Shown here one piece after another: positions 1 through 8,429 of a DNA stretch of 64,000 nucleotides (within the stretch, counting starts at the first letter, position 1; each line of letters starts with the position of its first letter). Made by a program: the position numbers and the translations under genes. This DNA comes from Clostridiaceae bacterium (GTDB lineage: Bacteria; Bacillota; Clostridia; Peptostreptococcales; Natronincolaceae): positions 186,001-250,000 of the forward strand of contig JAHDLO010000010.1 in assembly GCA_018432235.1 (NCBI GenBank), read 5' to 3'. The notes under the pieces were generated by a model. The model searched no databases. It saw only the letters and a list, made by a program, of their open reading frames with translations, and had not been told where the DNA came from.

Positions 1-1855
1 CCCAGTGAGAATCCATCTGTGGATTGCCATAGTCATCATCAGAATAGACTGCCGCCACATAGCGTCCCCCAGAGTCACTAAGCTTGGACAAATCCCCCTG
101 CAGCATCGTCAACTTATCCAGCACATAAGGCTCCATACCATAAAGCTGAACTCTGTCGGCCAGCAGGCCTTGCTGATTCTTTTCCATAAAGTTAACAGCG
201 TGATCCAAGGTCTCCTCATCGTTCCACCTGCCGTTCTTGGTACGGTAGTATTCCTCAGTGACAAATTCCTCCACCGGACTGCTCTTCCCGTATACACGCC
301 CTCCTGCTGCTATACCGGGCTGAGACTTCAGGCTGGAGATGACATCCTCCGGCAGAGCACGATGGCTATCCCAAAAAACTCCTGTTTGAAAGTGGCCTGC
401 ATCTGCCACAATAAAATCTGAAGCAACATTCCTTGCCAGATATTTATCCATGTCAAAACCGTTTGTAAAGGTGACTGTCATATTGAATAGCAGCACTGCC
501 AATGACAGGGAGCTTACTGTTATGATTGTCTTGCCCCGGTTTCTCCCTAGGTTCGCCCATGCCATTTTGGACAGTGACGCTCCTGACTGCACCTTTCGGA
601 TCATTTTCTTATTAGACTCTCCTTCTGTGTATCGAACAGCCTCCAGTGGCGATACCTTTGCCGCCATCCGCCCCGGCCTGTGGCAGGAGATCATCACTGT
701 GACTAGAGCAAAAAAACCAGAACCAATGAAAATCAGAGGGCTTGCCGACACCGTCTCCTGTACAACGCCATTAAGCAGAGAGGTAATCACAGGGGTCAGC
801 TTAACACCTACGCCATAGCCCATCAGCAGCCCAAGGGGAATGCCAATTAAGGACAACAGCAGCGCCTGCTGAAGAATGATACGATGCAGCTGTCGCCCCG
901 TCGTTCCGATGGTTTTCAGCAGACCATAAAAGCGGATATCGTTTGATACGGAGATTTGAAACACGTTATAGATAATCAGGTAACCAGTTAAGGTAATAAT
1001 CAGCAGAAGCCCAACAATTGCGATTACCGTTGCTGCATCTAGACTGTCGGTTATCTGAGCACCAGAATAGCCCCAATTGATACCCACTGAAATATAATTA
1101 TTCCCTGCCGAACGGCCTTCCCCTTGGTAACCGTGATTGGTCAAAATCCGGCCTAAATCACCCTCAATATTCAGCGAACTACCCAGCATGACATCCATGT
1201 TCCAAGAGCCTGTGATGCCGTCATTGCCAATGCTGTCCCCTATGCCGACCTTATGATAGATAGCCTGTGCACGACTATGGGGAAGAAGCACATGGTTGGC
1301 GACAATCGCCTTGTCATATTCCCACCAGCCACTGAGGATAAAAGCTTCCGTTACCTCGGTGCCATCAACATCAAAGGTTAGGGTAAACTCACTTCCCAAT
1401 ATTGGTTCAACCCCCAGCAGCTCCAACACCTGGGTGTCGGTGGCAGCCTCATTGGTGCCTTCTACCGGCAAATGGCCTTCTACAGGGTCGCAGTACATCC
1501 AGTGGGCTTGATTGACGTCGCTGTATCCAATTTCCACATGAGATTTGAGAAAGGGTGGACCTTCAGGCCTACCTACGAAGCGCCGTAGCCCGTACTGCTT
1601 AATGAGGGGATCGGTCTTAATTTCATCAAACTGCTGCTGAGTAAGATACTTAAACCCCCCATGACTCCAGCCTCCAGCTTGTCGGAAGTTGGCCTGCTGA
1701 ATAGCATCATTAATCGATAATGCTATTGTAAATAAGGAAGTAAATAGTAAGGTGGTCAATGCAATGGCAAAAATAGCGATAAGATTTCTAGTTCCTGTGG
1801 CCTTCATGCTCTTCATGCTCAGCCGACGGATACATTTACGATTAGCTACCTTCAT
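1..1855 (-). CDS. MacB/FtsX-family ABC transporter permease, C-terminus cut by window edge
   Basis: A frame without stops runs from the ATG at 1855 off the left edge, giving about 618 residues. The start follows an AGGAGGTGG ribosome site and lies 11 bases after the stop of the ATPase gene. A transmembrane segment at about residues 20-45 is followed by a large soluble part, then an FtsX core (about 275-400) with three membrane segments. A second FtsX-type unit begins near residue 435 (SLSKMAWANLGRNRGKT) and its external domain is cut. The full family protein is usually about 780-850 residues. With the ATPase it forms a mechanotransmission-type exporter or peptide-sensing transporter in the membrane. 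Gene order regulator, kinase, ATPase, permease suggests the transporter is induced by the two-component system; antimicrobial peptide resistance is inferred from similar loci, not seen. Confidence 0.88.
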   Translation of the reverse strand, partial: MKVANRKCIRRLSMKSMKATGTRNLIAIFAIALTTLLFTSLFTIALSINDAIQQANFRQAGGWSHGGFKYLTQQQFDEIKTDPLIKQYGLRRFVGRPEGPPFLKSHVEIGYSDVNQAHWMYCDPVEGHLPVEGTNEAATDTQVLELLGVEPILGSEFTLTFDVDGTEVTEAFILSGWWEYDKAIVANHVLLPHSRAQAIYHKVGIGDSIGNDGITGSWNMDVMLGSSLNIEGDLGRILTNHGYQGEGRSAGNNYISVGINWGYSGAQITDSLDAATVIAIVGLLLIITLTGYLIIYNVFQISVSNDIRFYGLLKTIGTTGRQLHRIILQQALLLSLIGIPLGLLMGYGVGVKLTPVITSLLNGVVQETVSASPLIFIGSGFFALVTVMISCHRPGRMAAKVSPLEAVRYTEGESNKKMIRKVQSGASLSKMAWANLGRNRGKTIITVSSLSLAVLLFNMTVTFTNGFDMDKYLARNVASDFIVADAGHFQTGVFWDSHRALPEDVISSLKSQPGIAAGGRVYGKSSPVEEFVTEEYYRTKNGRWNDEETLDHAVNFMEKNQQGLLADRVQLYGMEPYVLDKLTMLQGDLSKLSDSGGRYVAAVYSDDDYGNPQMDSHW

Positions 1856-1866
1856 ATCTCCACCTC

Positions 1867-2535
1867 CTATCGATCCACGATCAAGCCGTCCTCGATTCGG
1901 ACGATACGATCCGCCAGTTGGGCAATTTCCTCATTATGAGTAATCATCACAATGGTTTGGACAAATTTTCGACTTGTGACCTTTAGGAGTCCCAAAACAT
2001 CCTGACTGGTCCTTGAATCCAGATTTCCAGTGGGCTCATCCGCTAGAATGATGGCTGGCTTTGCGCTCAAAGCTCGGGCAATGGCCACCCGCTGCTGTTG
2101 GCCTCCTGAGAGATTATTGGGCAAGCTTTGTAGCTTAGACTGTAATCCCAATGTTTCGATGATGCTTTCCACATAGTTAGCATCCGGCATGTTGCCATCC
2201 AATTGAATGGGCAGCACAATGTTCTGGTAGACGCTAAGCACAGGAACTAAATTGTAATTCTGGAACACAAAGCCGATTTTGCGGCGACGGAATATGGTCA
2301 ATGCTTCATCCTTTAGCGAGAAGATATCCTTGCCGTCTACCGTAACCCTGCCGCTGGTGGGGCGATCCAGTCCCCCCAGCATATGGAGCAGTGTGCTCTT
2401 ACCGCTGCCGGAGGTCCCGACAATGGCAACGAATTCTCCCTGCTTCACTTCTAGATTTACTCCAGCCAGAGCATTAACGGTGTTTTCACCGGTGCCGTAG
2501 ATTTTTTTTAAATCATGAGTCTGCAAAATGGTCAT
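1867..2535 (-). CDS. ABC transporter ATP-binding protein (MacB/LolD type)
   Basis: The 222-residue protein carries Walker [11 protein letters not shown]-loop region [14 protein letters not shown], signature LSGGQQQR and Walker [13 protein letters not shown] followed by the H-loop (ITHNEEIA). It is the ATPase partner of the FtsX-type permease directly downstream. The ATG at 2535 is preferred because GGAGGTG lies six bases upstream; an in-frame TTG at 2550 would place the start upstream of that ribosome site. A terminator and a gap of about 200 bases separate it from the histidine kinase gene, so it probably has its own promoter, presumably activated by the response regulator. Length and motifs are normal for the family. 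Confidence 0.93.
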   Translation of the reverse strand: MTILQTHDLKKIYGTGENTVNALAGVNLEVKQGEFVAIVGTSGSGKSTLLHMLGGLDRPTSGRVTVDGKDIFSLKDEALTIFRRRKIGFVFQNYNLVPVLSVYQNIVLPIQLDGNMPDANYVESIIETLGLQSKLQSLPNNLSGGQQQRVAIARALSAKPAIILADEPTGNLDSRTSQDVLGLLKVTSRKFVQTIVMITHNEEIAQLADRIVRIEDGLIVDR

Positions 2536-2639
2536 AATAGACACCTCCAAATCATAATGGCTTCCCTGTATTCTCTTTGTTTTAATAAGGGATAAAGCCT
2601 CCTATTTCATAGGAAAAAGCAAAATTTCCTACTAAAAAT

Positions 2640-2672
2640 AAAGTCTGCATAGCTGGCTACTATACAGACTTT
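2640..2672 (-). terminator. Rho-independent terminator after the histidine kinase gene
   Basis: An 8-base perfect stem (AAAGTCTG with CAGACTTT) is extended by four more pairs past one mismatch, with a 7-base loop. On the minus strand the stem is followed by TATTTTTAG. It separates the two-component genes from the ABC genes. Confidence 0.75.
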
Positions 2673-2740
2673 ATCATACGCTTCTTTCCAGAATCTTTCC
2701 GGCAGACAGACAATTCTATCATTATTGTAAGAATTCGGTC

Positions 2741-3652
2741 CTATCTGGGCAAAAACATAGAAAAAACCGAACCGTTATTTAAAGATGATGCTACTTTGAT
2801 ATAGCCCCCCTGCCCCTCTAAAATCTGGCGGGTCAGGTATAAGCCAATCCCCACGCCCTCCTGTTCACTGACGGATGGGGACCGGTAAAAGCGCAAGAAG
2901 ACCTTTGCTTGCTCCGCTTCTGAAATTCCAATGCCCGTATCCGCCACATCGACTCTGCAAAATAAATCATATACCTTGGCAGAAACCTGTATGCTGCCCC
3001 CCACAGGCGTGTATTTAATGGCATTATCCAGCAGATTGCATAGCGCCTCCGTAGTCCATTTATAGTCAAATATCGCAATGTCGGCTGTAGTATTCATGGT
3101 CAAGGCAATGTCCTTTTGAGCCGCCTTAGGCGCCAGCTGACCAACGGCTTCCTCCAGCATTGGGGCTATACCATGCGTAACAGGATGAAGGGTAAATACA
3201 CCTGTTTCCAGCCTTGACAGCTTCACCAATGAGGCAATCAAAAAACTCAGCTTTTCCGCTTGTCCCCTCAGTGCGGCAACACACTCCATGCTTTCCTCCG
3301 ACAAATTCTGCTCCTCCAGCAGCTGTGCATAGAGTAGAATATTAGCAATTGGCGTTTGAGTCTGGTGAGAGATATCCGCCAATAGCGCCTTGATTTTTTC
3401 TTTCTCAATCGTTAAGTTACGGGCGGATACAGTAGAGGCATTTAAATATCGGTTTAATCTACACTCTAATGAAGACAACAGGCTTTCGTCAAAGCGATTC
3501 GAGGTAAAGCTTCCCGTCAATGCTTCATCCAGCATGAGATTCAGCGTCGTCATAATTTTTCTCGTTTTGCGTTTTTCCTGCAGCACAACCAAAAGGCAAA
3601 GGAGAACTGATCCCAACCCCAGAGCAATCCAGGCAAATCGCCATTCATTCAA
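2741..3652 (-). CDS. Sensor histidine kinase, short-sensor type
   Basis: The 303-residue kinase has one clear membrane segment at about residues 7-25, then a cytoplasmic linker, a dimerisation/phosphoacceptor helix with ADISHQTQTPIAN (His near residue 96), N-box NLLDNAIKYTP (near 205), and ATP-binding G boxes DTGIGIS and GVGIGLYLTRQ. There is almost no extracellular sensor region, so it may sense through the membrane or through the neighbouring transporter, as in Bce-type modules; that is inference. The start is a TTG one base after the regulator stop, with no good ribosome site of its own, so it probably depends on translational coupling. Confidence 0.92.
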   Translation of the reverse strand: MNEWRFAWIALGLGSVLLCLLVVLQEKRKTRKIMTTLNLMLDEALTGSFTSNRFDESLLSSLECRLNRYLNASTVSARNLTIEKEKIKALLADISHQTQTPIANILLYAQLLEEQNLSEESMECVAALRGQAEKLSFLIASLVKLSRLETGVFTLHPVTHGIAPMLEEAVGQLAPKAAQKDIALTMNTTADIAIFDYKWTTEALCNLLDNAIKYTPVGGSIQVSAKVYDLFCRVDVADTGIGISEAEQAKVFLRFYRSPSVSEQEGVGIGLYLTRQILEGQGGYIKVASSLNNGSVFSMFLPR

Positions 3653-3653
3653 T

Positions 3654-4322
3654 TTATATCACCACCCACATATAGCCTATACCGTAAACCGTTTTAATAT
3701 ATTGAGCCGCATCCAGCTTGTCCCGCAGGCGCTTAACAGCAACAGAAAGCGCATTTTCATCCACATAATCCGCACCGTCTGTCCAGATTCGCTCCAAGAG
3801 AAGGGTTCGACTTAGGGTTAAGCCCTGATTTTCCACCAGCAATCGCAGTAGCTTTTGCTCCGTTTTGCTCAATTCCACTGGCGTATCCCCCTTTAAAAAG
3901 GTCATATGCTCAAAATCGAAGTGATAGCTGTCAATGATTACTGCCTTTGATTCACTGGTTATGCTGCGACGCAATTGGGCCTTTACTCTCGCCCGCAGGA
4001 TTGCAACGCTAAAGGGCTTTGTGACGTAATCATCCGCACCATGCTCTAAGCCCAGCACGACATCCATCTCGGTATCATTGGCAGTTAAAAGAATCACTGC
4101 AATCGGTTTATTAGCGGTTTTAATTTCACGTAGAAGCTGTAGACCACTGCCGTCGGGGAGATTGATATCCAGCAGAACCAAATCCGTCACACCACAGGCC
4201 AGCTGTTGACGGGCAGATTTCAAATCAAAGCACGAAACAATTTGAAATTCCTGATTTTTTAAAGCAAGATACAAGCCTCTGTTTAAATTCCGGTCATCTT
4301 CAACAATTAATATTTGCTTCAT
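3654..4322 (-). CDS. OmpR-family response regulator
   Basis: The 222-residue protein has a receiver domain with acidic pair EDD at 8-10, phosphoacceptor Asp52 in LLDINLPDGSG, Thr in LLTAND and Lys in DYVTKPF, followed by a winged-helix effector domain ending YIKTVYGIGYMWV. The ATG at 4322 starts the conserved MKQILIVEDD; a GTG 24 codons upstream would add an unrelated leader. It is first in the operon with the kinase and lies about 190 bases downstream of a near-consensus promoter. It probably controls the ABC transporter genes at 1-2535. Confidence 0.93.
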   Translation of the reverse strand: MKQILIVEDDRNLNRGLYLALKNQEFQIVSCFDLKSARQQLACGVTDLVLLDINLPDGSGLQLLREIKTANKPIAVILLTANDTEMDVVLGLEHGADDYVTKPFSVAILRARVKAQLRRSITSESKAVIIDSYHFDFEHMTFLKGDTPVELSKTEQKLLRLLVENQGLTLSRTLLLERIWTDGADYVDENALSVAVKRLRDKLDAAQYIKTVYGIGYMWVVI

Positions 4323-4516
4323 TCCTTTACCCTTCCCCTTATCAATACTCACTTTCTCAGTATATCCTTCAGATAATCCATCAGGTCGTAGCACCTTGGC
4401 CCCAACCCTTGACGAGCTAGCGCATAATTTCCTGTAGATTCTCTGTTATATGGTCAAATCCCTTTAAAATCCAGCATTTACGCTTCTCTATGCGCCTGCA
4501 CTTTCTCTGTAGGATA

Positions 4517-4545
4517 ATAATAGCACAATGCATAAGAGATTTCAA
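4517..4545 (-). promoter_or_regulatory. Sigma-A promoter of the two-component operon
   Basis: On the minus strand TTGAAA (4545-4540) is followed by a 17-base spacer and TATTAT (4522-4517). It points to the response regulator, giving a leader of about 190 bases. The rest of the gap 4395-4718 holds no gene. Confidence 0.65.
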
Positions 4546-4608
4546 TTTACTGACTTGGCTTGAGGCAGATGTCTAGCATGAAGAGCCTTTTATTGGTGGG
4601 CAGTCATA

Positions 4609-4642
4609 CAAAAAAGCCGAGCGGACAGCCTAAACTGTCCGC
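4609..4642 (-). terminator. Terminator of the kdg operon
   Basis: An 8-base GC-rich perfect stem (GCGGACAG with CTGTCCGC, 6-base loop) is followed on the minus strand by TCGGCTTTTTTG. It lies about 75 bases after the VOC gene. Confidence 0.85.
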
Positions 4643-4718
4643 CCAATCACAGTGATCTATACCTGCTTTACATTTTATCCCTATGACACCCTAACGAATT
4701 TAGGGTTTGCTTTATATA

Positions 4719-5102
4719 TCAATATAGGGGGTGTGGTCGCTGTATAAAATGTAATATATTGCCTTCTGTATCCTTGAAAAATACGGTTTTAACCCCATTG
4801 AGATGCACCTTTAAAGCCTCAATAACTTCAACATTTTCAGCTTGGAGCCCTTCGTATGCCTGCTCTATATTATCGGTGGTAAGGGCCAAATGTCTTATAC
4901 CCTGTGCCTTGTTATCTGTCGAGGCTGTTTCACTGTCTGAAGGATATATCTCTATCATATTGCCATCCTCAAGCAATAGGAAGTAGGTCGGCATTTCCTT
5001 TTGATTGTCATACACAATCTTTAAATCAAAGAGCTTCACATACCAGTCCTTAAGCTTGACAGTGTCTTTGGCACATATGCCAATATGCTCTAGTCTAGCC
5101 AT
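4719..5102 (-). CDS. VOC-superfamily (glyoxalase/bleomycin resistance fold) protein
   Basis: The 127-residue single-domain protein has the paired beta-alpha-beta-beta-beta modules of the vicinal oxygen chelate fold. Likely metal ligands are His in RLEHIGICAKD, Glu in MIEIYPSD, His in GIRHLALTTDN and Glu in FFKDTEGN. The ATG at 5102 follows AGGAGG with seven bases; the longer reading overlaps the upstream gene and lacks a better site. It is the last gene of the KDG kinase/KDPG aldolase operon, 22 bases after kdgK. Substrate is unknown; detoxification of an aldehyde or isomerisation of a sugar-acid intermediate are both possible. Confidence 0.85.
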   Translation of the reverse strand: MARLEHIGICAKDTVKLKDWYVKLFDLKIVYDNQKEMPTYFLLLEDGNMIEIYPSDSETASTDNKAQGIRHLALTTDNIEQAYEGLQAENVEVIEALKVHLNGVKTVFFKDTEGNILHFIQRPHPLY

Positions 5103-5124
5103 TTCATCGCCTCCTATATGATAT

Positions 5125-6147
5125 TTATCTTTGTACCCTACCTGAAGCATCACCCTTCATCAGGGTGGTTACCTCATCGACAGACACCATATTGGCATCG
5201 CCTTCGATGGTATGCTTTAAGCAGGAGGCTGCAACTGCGAACTCCAATGCCTCTTGATTGCTCATACCGGAGGTCAAGCCGTAAATCAGTCCTGCACCGA
5301 AGGAATCGCCGCCACCTACACGGTCTACGATGCGGATATCATAACGCTTGGATTTATTGAAGCTACTGCCATCATATAGTAGGGCAGACCAGCCATTATC
5401 TGAAGCAGAGAAGCTTTCTCTTAGGGTAATAGCCACATATTTCAGGTCAAAACGGCTAACCAACTGCTGAGCTACCTTTTTGTAGCCTTCATCACTTAAA
5501 TGGCCACCAGTGATATCCGTCTCATCCGCCTTAATACCAAAGACCATTTCAGCATCCTCTTCATTGGCTATCACAACATCGCAATACTTAACAATATCAG
5601 CCATTACTCTACCTGCCTTCTCAGTGGTCCATAGCTTCTTTCTATAGTTTAAGTCTACGCTTACGGTGACACCTGCTGCCTTAGCTGCCTTAACCGCCTC
5701 TAGAGTGATGGCCGCCAGCTCATCGGATAATGCTGGGGTTATCCCTGTAAAGTGGAACCATTCTGCATCGGCAAAGATGTCAGTCCAATTGAAATCTGCT
5801 TTTATAGCTTCAGCGATAGCGGAGTGCGCTCTATCGTAAATCACCTTAGATGGTCTTTGTGAGGCTCCCTTTTCGCAGAAATAAATACCTACCCTGTCTC
5901 CTCCCCTTGTAATAAGTCCTGTATTTACTCCGAATTTTCTTAGTTCATTGACCGCCGCCTGACCAATCTCGTGCTTAGGCAGCTTGGTTACGAAATAAGC
6001 CTCCTTACCATAGTTAGCCAGGGAAACTGCTACATTGGCCTCACCACCGCCATATACTGCACCAAACTCCTTGGCCTGAACAAATCTTTCATAGCCCGGT
6101 GGCGCCAGTCTCAGCATAATCTCTCCAAAGGTTATAAATTTACCCAT
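5125..6147 (-). CDS. kdgK: 2-dehydro-3-deoxygluconokinase (KDG kinase)
   Basis: A 340-residue PfkB/ribokinase-fold kinase that phosphorylates 2-keto-3-deoxygluconate to KDPG in the cytoplasm. The N-terminal PfkB signature is seen as YGGGEANVAVSLANYG and the catalytic/anion-hole motif as DRVGGGDSFGAGL near residue 280, where the Asp of GGGD is the base. The start ATG follows TAGGAGGATAACGAAT. It lies 13 bases after eda, whose product cleaves KDPG, so the two genes complete the lower arm of hexuronate and ketogluconate breakdown to pyruvate and glyceraldehyde 3-phosphate. Expression is probably controlled by the IclR regulator encoded upstream. Confidence 0.93.
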   Translation of the reverse strand: MGKFITFGEIMLRLAPPGYERFVQAKEFGAVYGGGEANVAVSLANYGKEAYFVTKLPKHEIGQAAVNELRKFGVNTGLITRGGDRVGIYFCEKGASQRPSKVIYDRAHSAIAEAIKADFNWTDIFADAEWFHFTGITPALSDELAAITLEAVKAAKAAGVTVSVDLNYRKKLWTTEKAGRVMADIVKYCDVVIANEEDAEMVFGIKADETDITGGHLSDEGYKKVAQQLVSRFDLKYVAITLRESFSASDNGWSALLYDGSSFNKSKRYDIRIVDRVGGGDSFGAGLIYGLTSGMSNQEALEFAVAASCLKHTIEGDANMVSVDEVTTLMKGDASGRVQR

Positions 6148-6160
6148 ATTCGTTATCCTC

Positions 6161-6802
6161 CTATTCTCTTGCTGCCTTAACAGCCTCTACAAATTTTCTT
6201 GCCGTTTCTGTTACCAGCTGATAGTCTCCAGTTTTAGCACCCTTCGTCAGGTCTCCGCCTGTACCTATGGCTACAGCCCCTGCCCTTATCCAATCCTTTG
6301 CATTTTCTAAGCTAACGCCACCGGTGGGCATAAAATTCCCCTGCGGCAGCGGCCCCCTAAAGGCGCTGATGATTGAAGGTCCAAAGGCATTACCTGGAAA
6401 CACCTTAAGTATTTCTACCCCATATTCCAATGCCTCAAGGGCCTCCTTTACCGTCATTATGCCCGGCATAATCGGCACCCTATAGCGGTTGCATAGCTTT
6501 ACCGTCTCTACATTTAAGCTGGGGCTTACGATGTATTTTGCCCCGGCTAAAATGCATAACCTTGCAGTTTCAGGGTCCAGAACAGTACCAGCACCAATGA
6601 TGACATCCTCATTTTTGTAGGTCTCAGATAGCTCCTTAATAATATCCACTGCACCGGGAACTGTCATTGTAATTTCCAATGCCTTTATCCCCCCCTGCTT
6701 CACAGCGTCCACTATTTTGACGCCCTCCGCCTTAGATTCCGCTCTAATTACCGCCACAACACCACATTCGATAATCCGTCTGATGGTCTCTAACCTTTTC
6801 AC
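6161..6802 (-). CDS. eda: KDPG/KHG aldolase
   Basis: The 213-residue class I aldolase cleaves KDPG to pyruvate and glyceraldehyde 3-phosphate. Visible residues are the catalytic Glu in ALEITMTVPG, the phosphate loop TGGVSLEN and the Schiff-base Lys in ILKVFPGNAFGP. Length is typical for Eda. It is the first gene of the operon eda-kdgK-VOC. Its leader reaches back to a near-consensus promoter at 7145-7173 and contains two palindromic operators plus an inserted repeat element, so the control region is unusually long at about 340 bases. Confidence 0.94.
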   Translation of the reverse strand: MKRLETIRRIIECGVVAVIRAESKAEGVKIVDAVKQGGIKALEITMTVPGAVDIIKELSETYKNEDVIIGAGTVLDPETARLCILAGAKYIVSPSLNVETVKLCNRYRVPIMPGIMTVKEALEALEYGVEILKVFPGNAFGPSIISAFRGPLPQGNFMPTGGVSLENAKDWIRAGAVAIGTGGDLTKGAKTGDYQLVTETARKFVEAVKAARE

Positions 6803-6833
6803 CTTAACACCCCCTTTATGTTGTTTTGTATTG

Positions 6834-6848
6834 TGAAACTAAGTTTCA
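6834..6848. promoter_or_regulatory. KdgR/IclR-type palindromic operator upstream of eda
   Basis: A perfect 15-base palindrome, TGAAAC-TAA-GTTTCA, lies 32 bases before the eda start and just downstream of a TATAAT (6856-6851, minus strand, no clear -35). It resembles the TGAAAC/GTTTCA half-sites known for KdgR of enterobacteria. Confidence 0.65.
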
Positions 6849-6864
6849 ACATTATATTAAGCAT

Positions 6865-7074
6865 AAGTCGCTTCGCCACGCTTCCAAAAGAAACCATGTG
6901 GTGCACCCCGCTGACTAATCGTCTCGGCAGCACTTGTGCCGCATTGCCATTTATTCGTAGCACCACTGGACTTAGGACGCTCCTCTCCCTTATTTAATAT
7001 GGGATTAGGGGCCCCCTTACACCGCCATAGTATAAGAATTTATAGTGTAAATAGGACTTTCTTATACAATAAAG
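6865..7074. repeat. Hairpin-rich repeat element, copy 1 (long form)
   Basis: This segment in the eda leader matches 8251-8404 end to end. Shared blocks are GCTTCGCCACG, CCATGTG, CTTAGGACGCTCC, a GGGG/CCCCCTTA stretch and a final module of about 43 bases bounded by TATAAGAA and TTCTTATA. Copy 1 carries about 70 extra bases in its middle. No protein frame is present. Confidence 0.7.
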
Positions 7075-7103
7075 AGGGCCAATCCAACAAAATTTACTAT
7101 ATG

Positions 7104-7128
7104 TTTCACATTGTGAAATATAGTTTCA
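7104..7128. promoter_or_regulatory. Double IclR-type operator in the eda leader
   Basis: Two overlapping palindromes: TTTCAC-ATT-GTGAAA (7104-7118) and TGAAAT-ATA-GTTTCA (7114-7128, one mismatch). The same arrangement recurs at 8141-8165 before the IclR gene. It sits about 17 bases downstream of the promoter -10. Confidence 0.6.
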
Positions 7129-7144
7129 TTTTTTTCTTAATGCT

Positions 7145-7173
7145 ATTATATTTCTTTTATGCACCAATATCAA
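7145..7173 (-). promoter_or_regulatory. Sigma-A promoter of the eda-kdgK operon
   Basis: TTGATA (7173-7168) and TATAAT (7150-7145) are separated by 17 bases on the minus strand. The operator pair follows directly downstream, as expected for repression by the IclR protein. Confidence 0.7.
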
Positions 7174-7335
7174 CTGTTTTTTGAAAACGATATTAATTGA
7201 GAAAAATGCATATTACTATGGGAGTGCATATATATTTTTATCCAGATTTATAAGCTTGCTGGCTTTGTTAGTCCCCTGCATTATTTTGAAGTTGAGATAA
7301 ATCCCGCAGAAAAATTTTTCTATACATTAATTACC

Positions 7336-8118
7336 TTACCGACGTATGCTGTGCCCCAGCTGGTAGGAGATATTCTGCGAGGTTTTTAGTAATTCCCCCT
7401 GTAAATCCGCAACCCTTTCCTTGGTAAACCGCATAACAGGTCCTGAAACGCTGATGGCTGCAATTATTTTCCCCTTTAAATCATATATCGGCACCGCAAT
7501 ACAGCGAATACCCTCCTCATGCTCCCGCTCATCTAAGGCATAACCCTTCTGCCTGACCTCTTCAAGATGAGCCTTAAACTCATTTATATCGGTTATGGTA
7601 TTTTCCGTATATTGGCTCATTCCCTTTTCTTTTAGTATCCCGTCAACCTCTGAATTATCCAAGCCGGATAATAGTACCTTTCCAACCCCGGTGCAGTGTA
7701 CAGGACCCCTCTTGCCGATTTGTGAATACATTCTTATGCTGCTGTCGGTGCCCTCTACCTTGTCAATATATACGGTTTCTCCGTTATCTAATATAGCAAG
7801 ATGTACCACCTCTCTGGTGAGCTTTGATATTTCTTCAAGAAAGGGCTTAGCTATTCTTCTTATATCCATTCTGTCTAAAATGGCACTGCCAAGAAACAAT
7901 AGCTTCATCCCCAGCTGGTAGTTATCGTTACCGGGTTCCTTTTCAATATAGCCCCGCTGCAGCAACGTATTCAATAGCCTGTGAACCGTGCTTTTATGGA
8001 GTCCCGTCTTATGGGATAGTGTTGTTAGTCCGCATACACCCTTCTCCTCAGCCAATGCCTCAAGTATATCTATTACGCGATCTATCGATTGAACTGTATT
8101 TTCTGAGCCTTTAGCCAT
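7336..8118 (-). CDS. IclR-family transcriptional regulator, KdgR-like
   Basis: The 260-residue protein has an N-terminal winged helix (about 10-70; recognition region KTGLHKSTVHRLLNTLLQRGYIEK) and a C-terminal IclR effector domain (about 75-255; AVHL-type strand VVHLAILDNGETVYIDKVEG, GVGKVLLSG, GIRCIAVPIYD, AAISVSGP). It lies directly upstream of the eda-kdgK-VOC operon in the same direction and has the same double operator in its own promoter, so autoregulation and repression of the kdg genes relieved by KDG is the likely role. KDG as effector is inferred from the neighbours. A second IclR paralogue is at 16475-17251. Confidence 0.92.
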   Translation of the reverse strand: MAKGSENTVQSIDRVIDILEALAEEKGVCGLTTLSHKTGLHKSTVHRLLNTLLQRGYIEKEPGNDNYQLGMKLLFLGSAILDRMDIRRIAKPFLEEISKLTREVVHLAILDNGETVYIDKVEGTDSSIRMYSQIGKRGPVHCTGVGKVLLSGLDNSEVDGILKEKGMSQYTENTITDINEFKAHLEEVRQKGYALDEREHEEGIRCIAVPIYDLKGKIIAAISVSGPVMRFTKERVADLQGELLKTSQNISYQLGHSIRR

Positions 8119-8140
8119 TCTTTTTCACCTCGTATATTTA

Positions 8141-8165
8141 TTTCACCATTCGAAACTTAGTTTTA
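8141..8165. promoter_or_regulatory. Double IclR-type operator before the kdgR-like gene
   Basis: TTTCAC-CAT-TCGAAA overlapping CGAAAC-TTA-GTTTTA, aligned without gaps to 7104-7128. A TATAAT -10 on the minus strand lies at 8179-8174; no good -35 is seen. The site is 23 bases upstream of the start codon. Confidence 0.55.
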
Positions 8166-8250
8166 TTTGAGCCATTATAACATATTTTTTTTCGCTTTTC
8201 TATAGACTCAATTAATAGTAAAGGGAGGATGCAAATATTTCAACTGAGCA

Positions 8251-8404
8251 AAGTGGCTTCGCCACGTTTGTTTTCCAAGGAACCCATGTGTTCCTTAGGA
8301 CGCTCCACTGTATCCTCCTTATTTTAATAAGGGGTGAAGCCCCCCTTAACACCCCCCCATTGTATAAGAATTTATAGTGTGAAATAGGACTATCTTATAC
8401 AATA
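8251..8404. repeat. Hairpin-rich repeat element, copy 2 (short form)
   Basis: It contains successive hairpins GTGGC-ttc-GCCAC, AAGGAAC-ccatgt-GTTCCTT and AAGGGG/CCCCTT, ending in a module with perfect 11-base arms ATTGTATAAGA and TCTTATACAAT. It is homologous to 6865-7074 in the same orientation, and the two copies flank the IclR gene. Confidence 0.72.
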
Positions 8405-8429
8405 AAAAAAAGGGATATTTCTATCCCTT
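8403..8429 (-). terminator. Terminator of the PAS/GGDEF/HD-GYP gene
   Basis: An 8-base perfect stem (AAGGGATA with TATCCCTT, 4-base loop) overlaps the stop codon and is followed on the minus strand by eight T residues, which also form the edge of repeat copy 2. Confidence 0.85.

Noticed and set aside
109..1511. Open frames on both strands (5-421, 450-818, 1296-1511 plus; 109-297 minus)
   Set aside because: They are shadows of the ABC permease frame, which is open over the whole 1-1855 minus strand and has conserved FtsX features.
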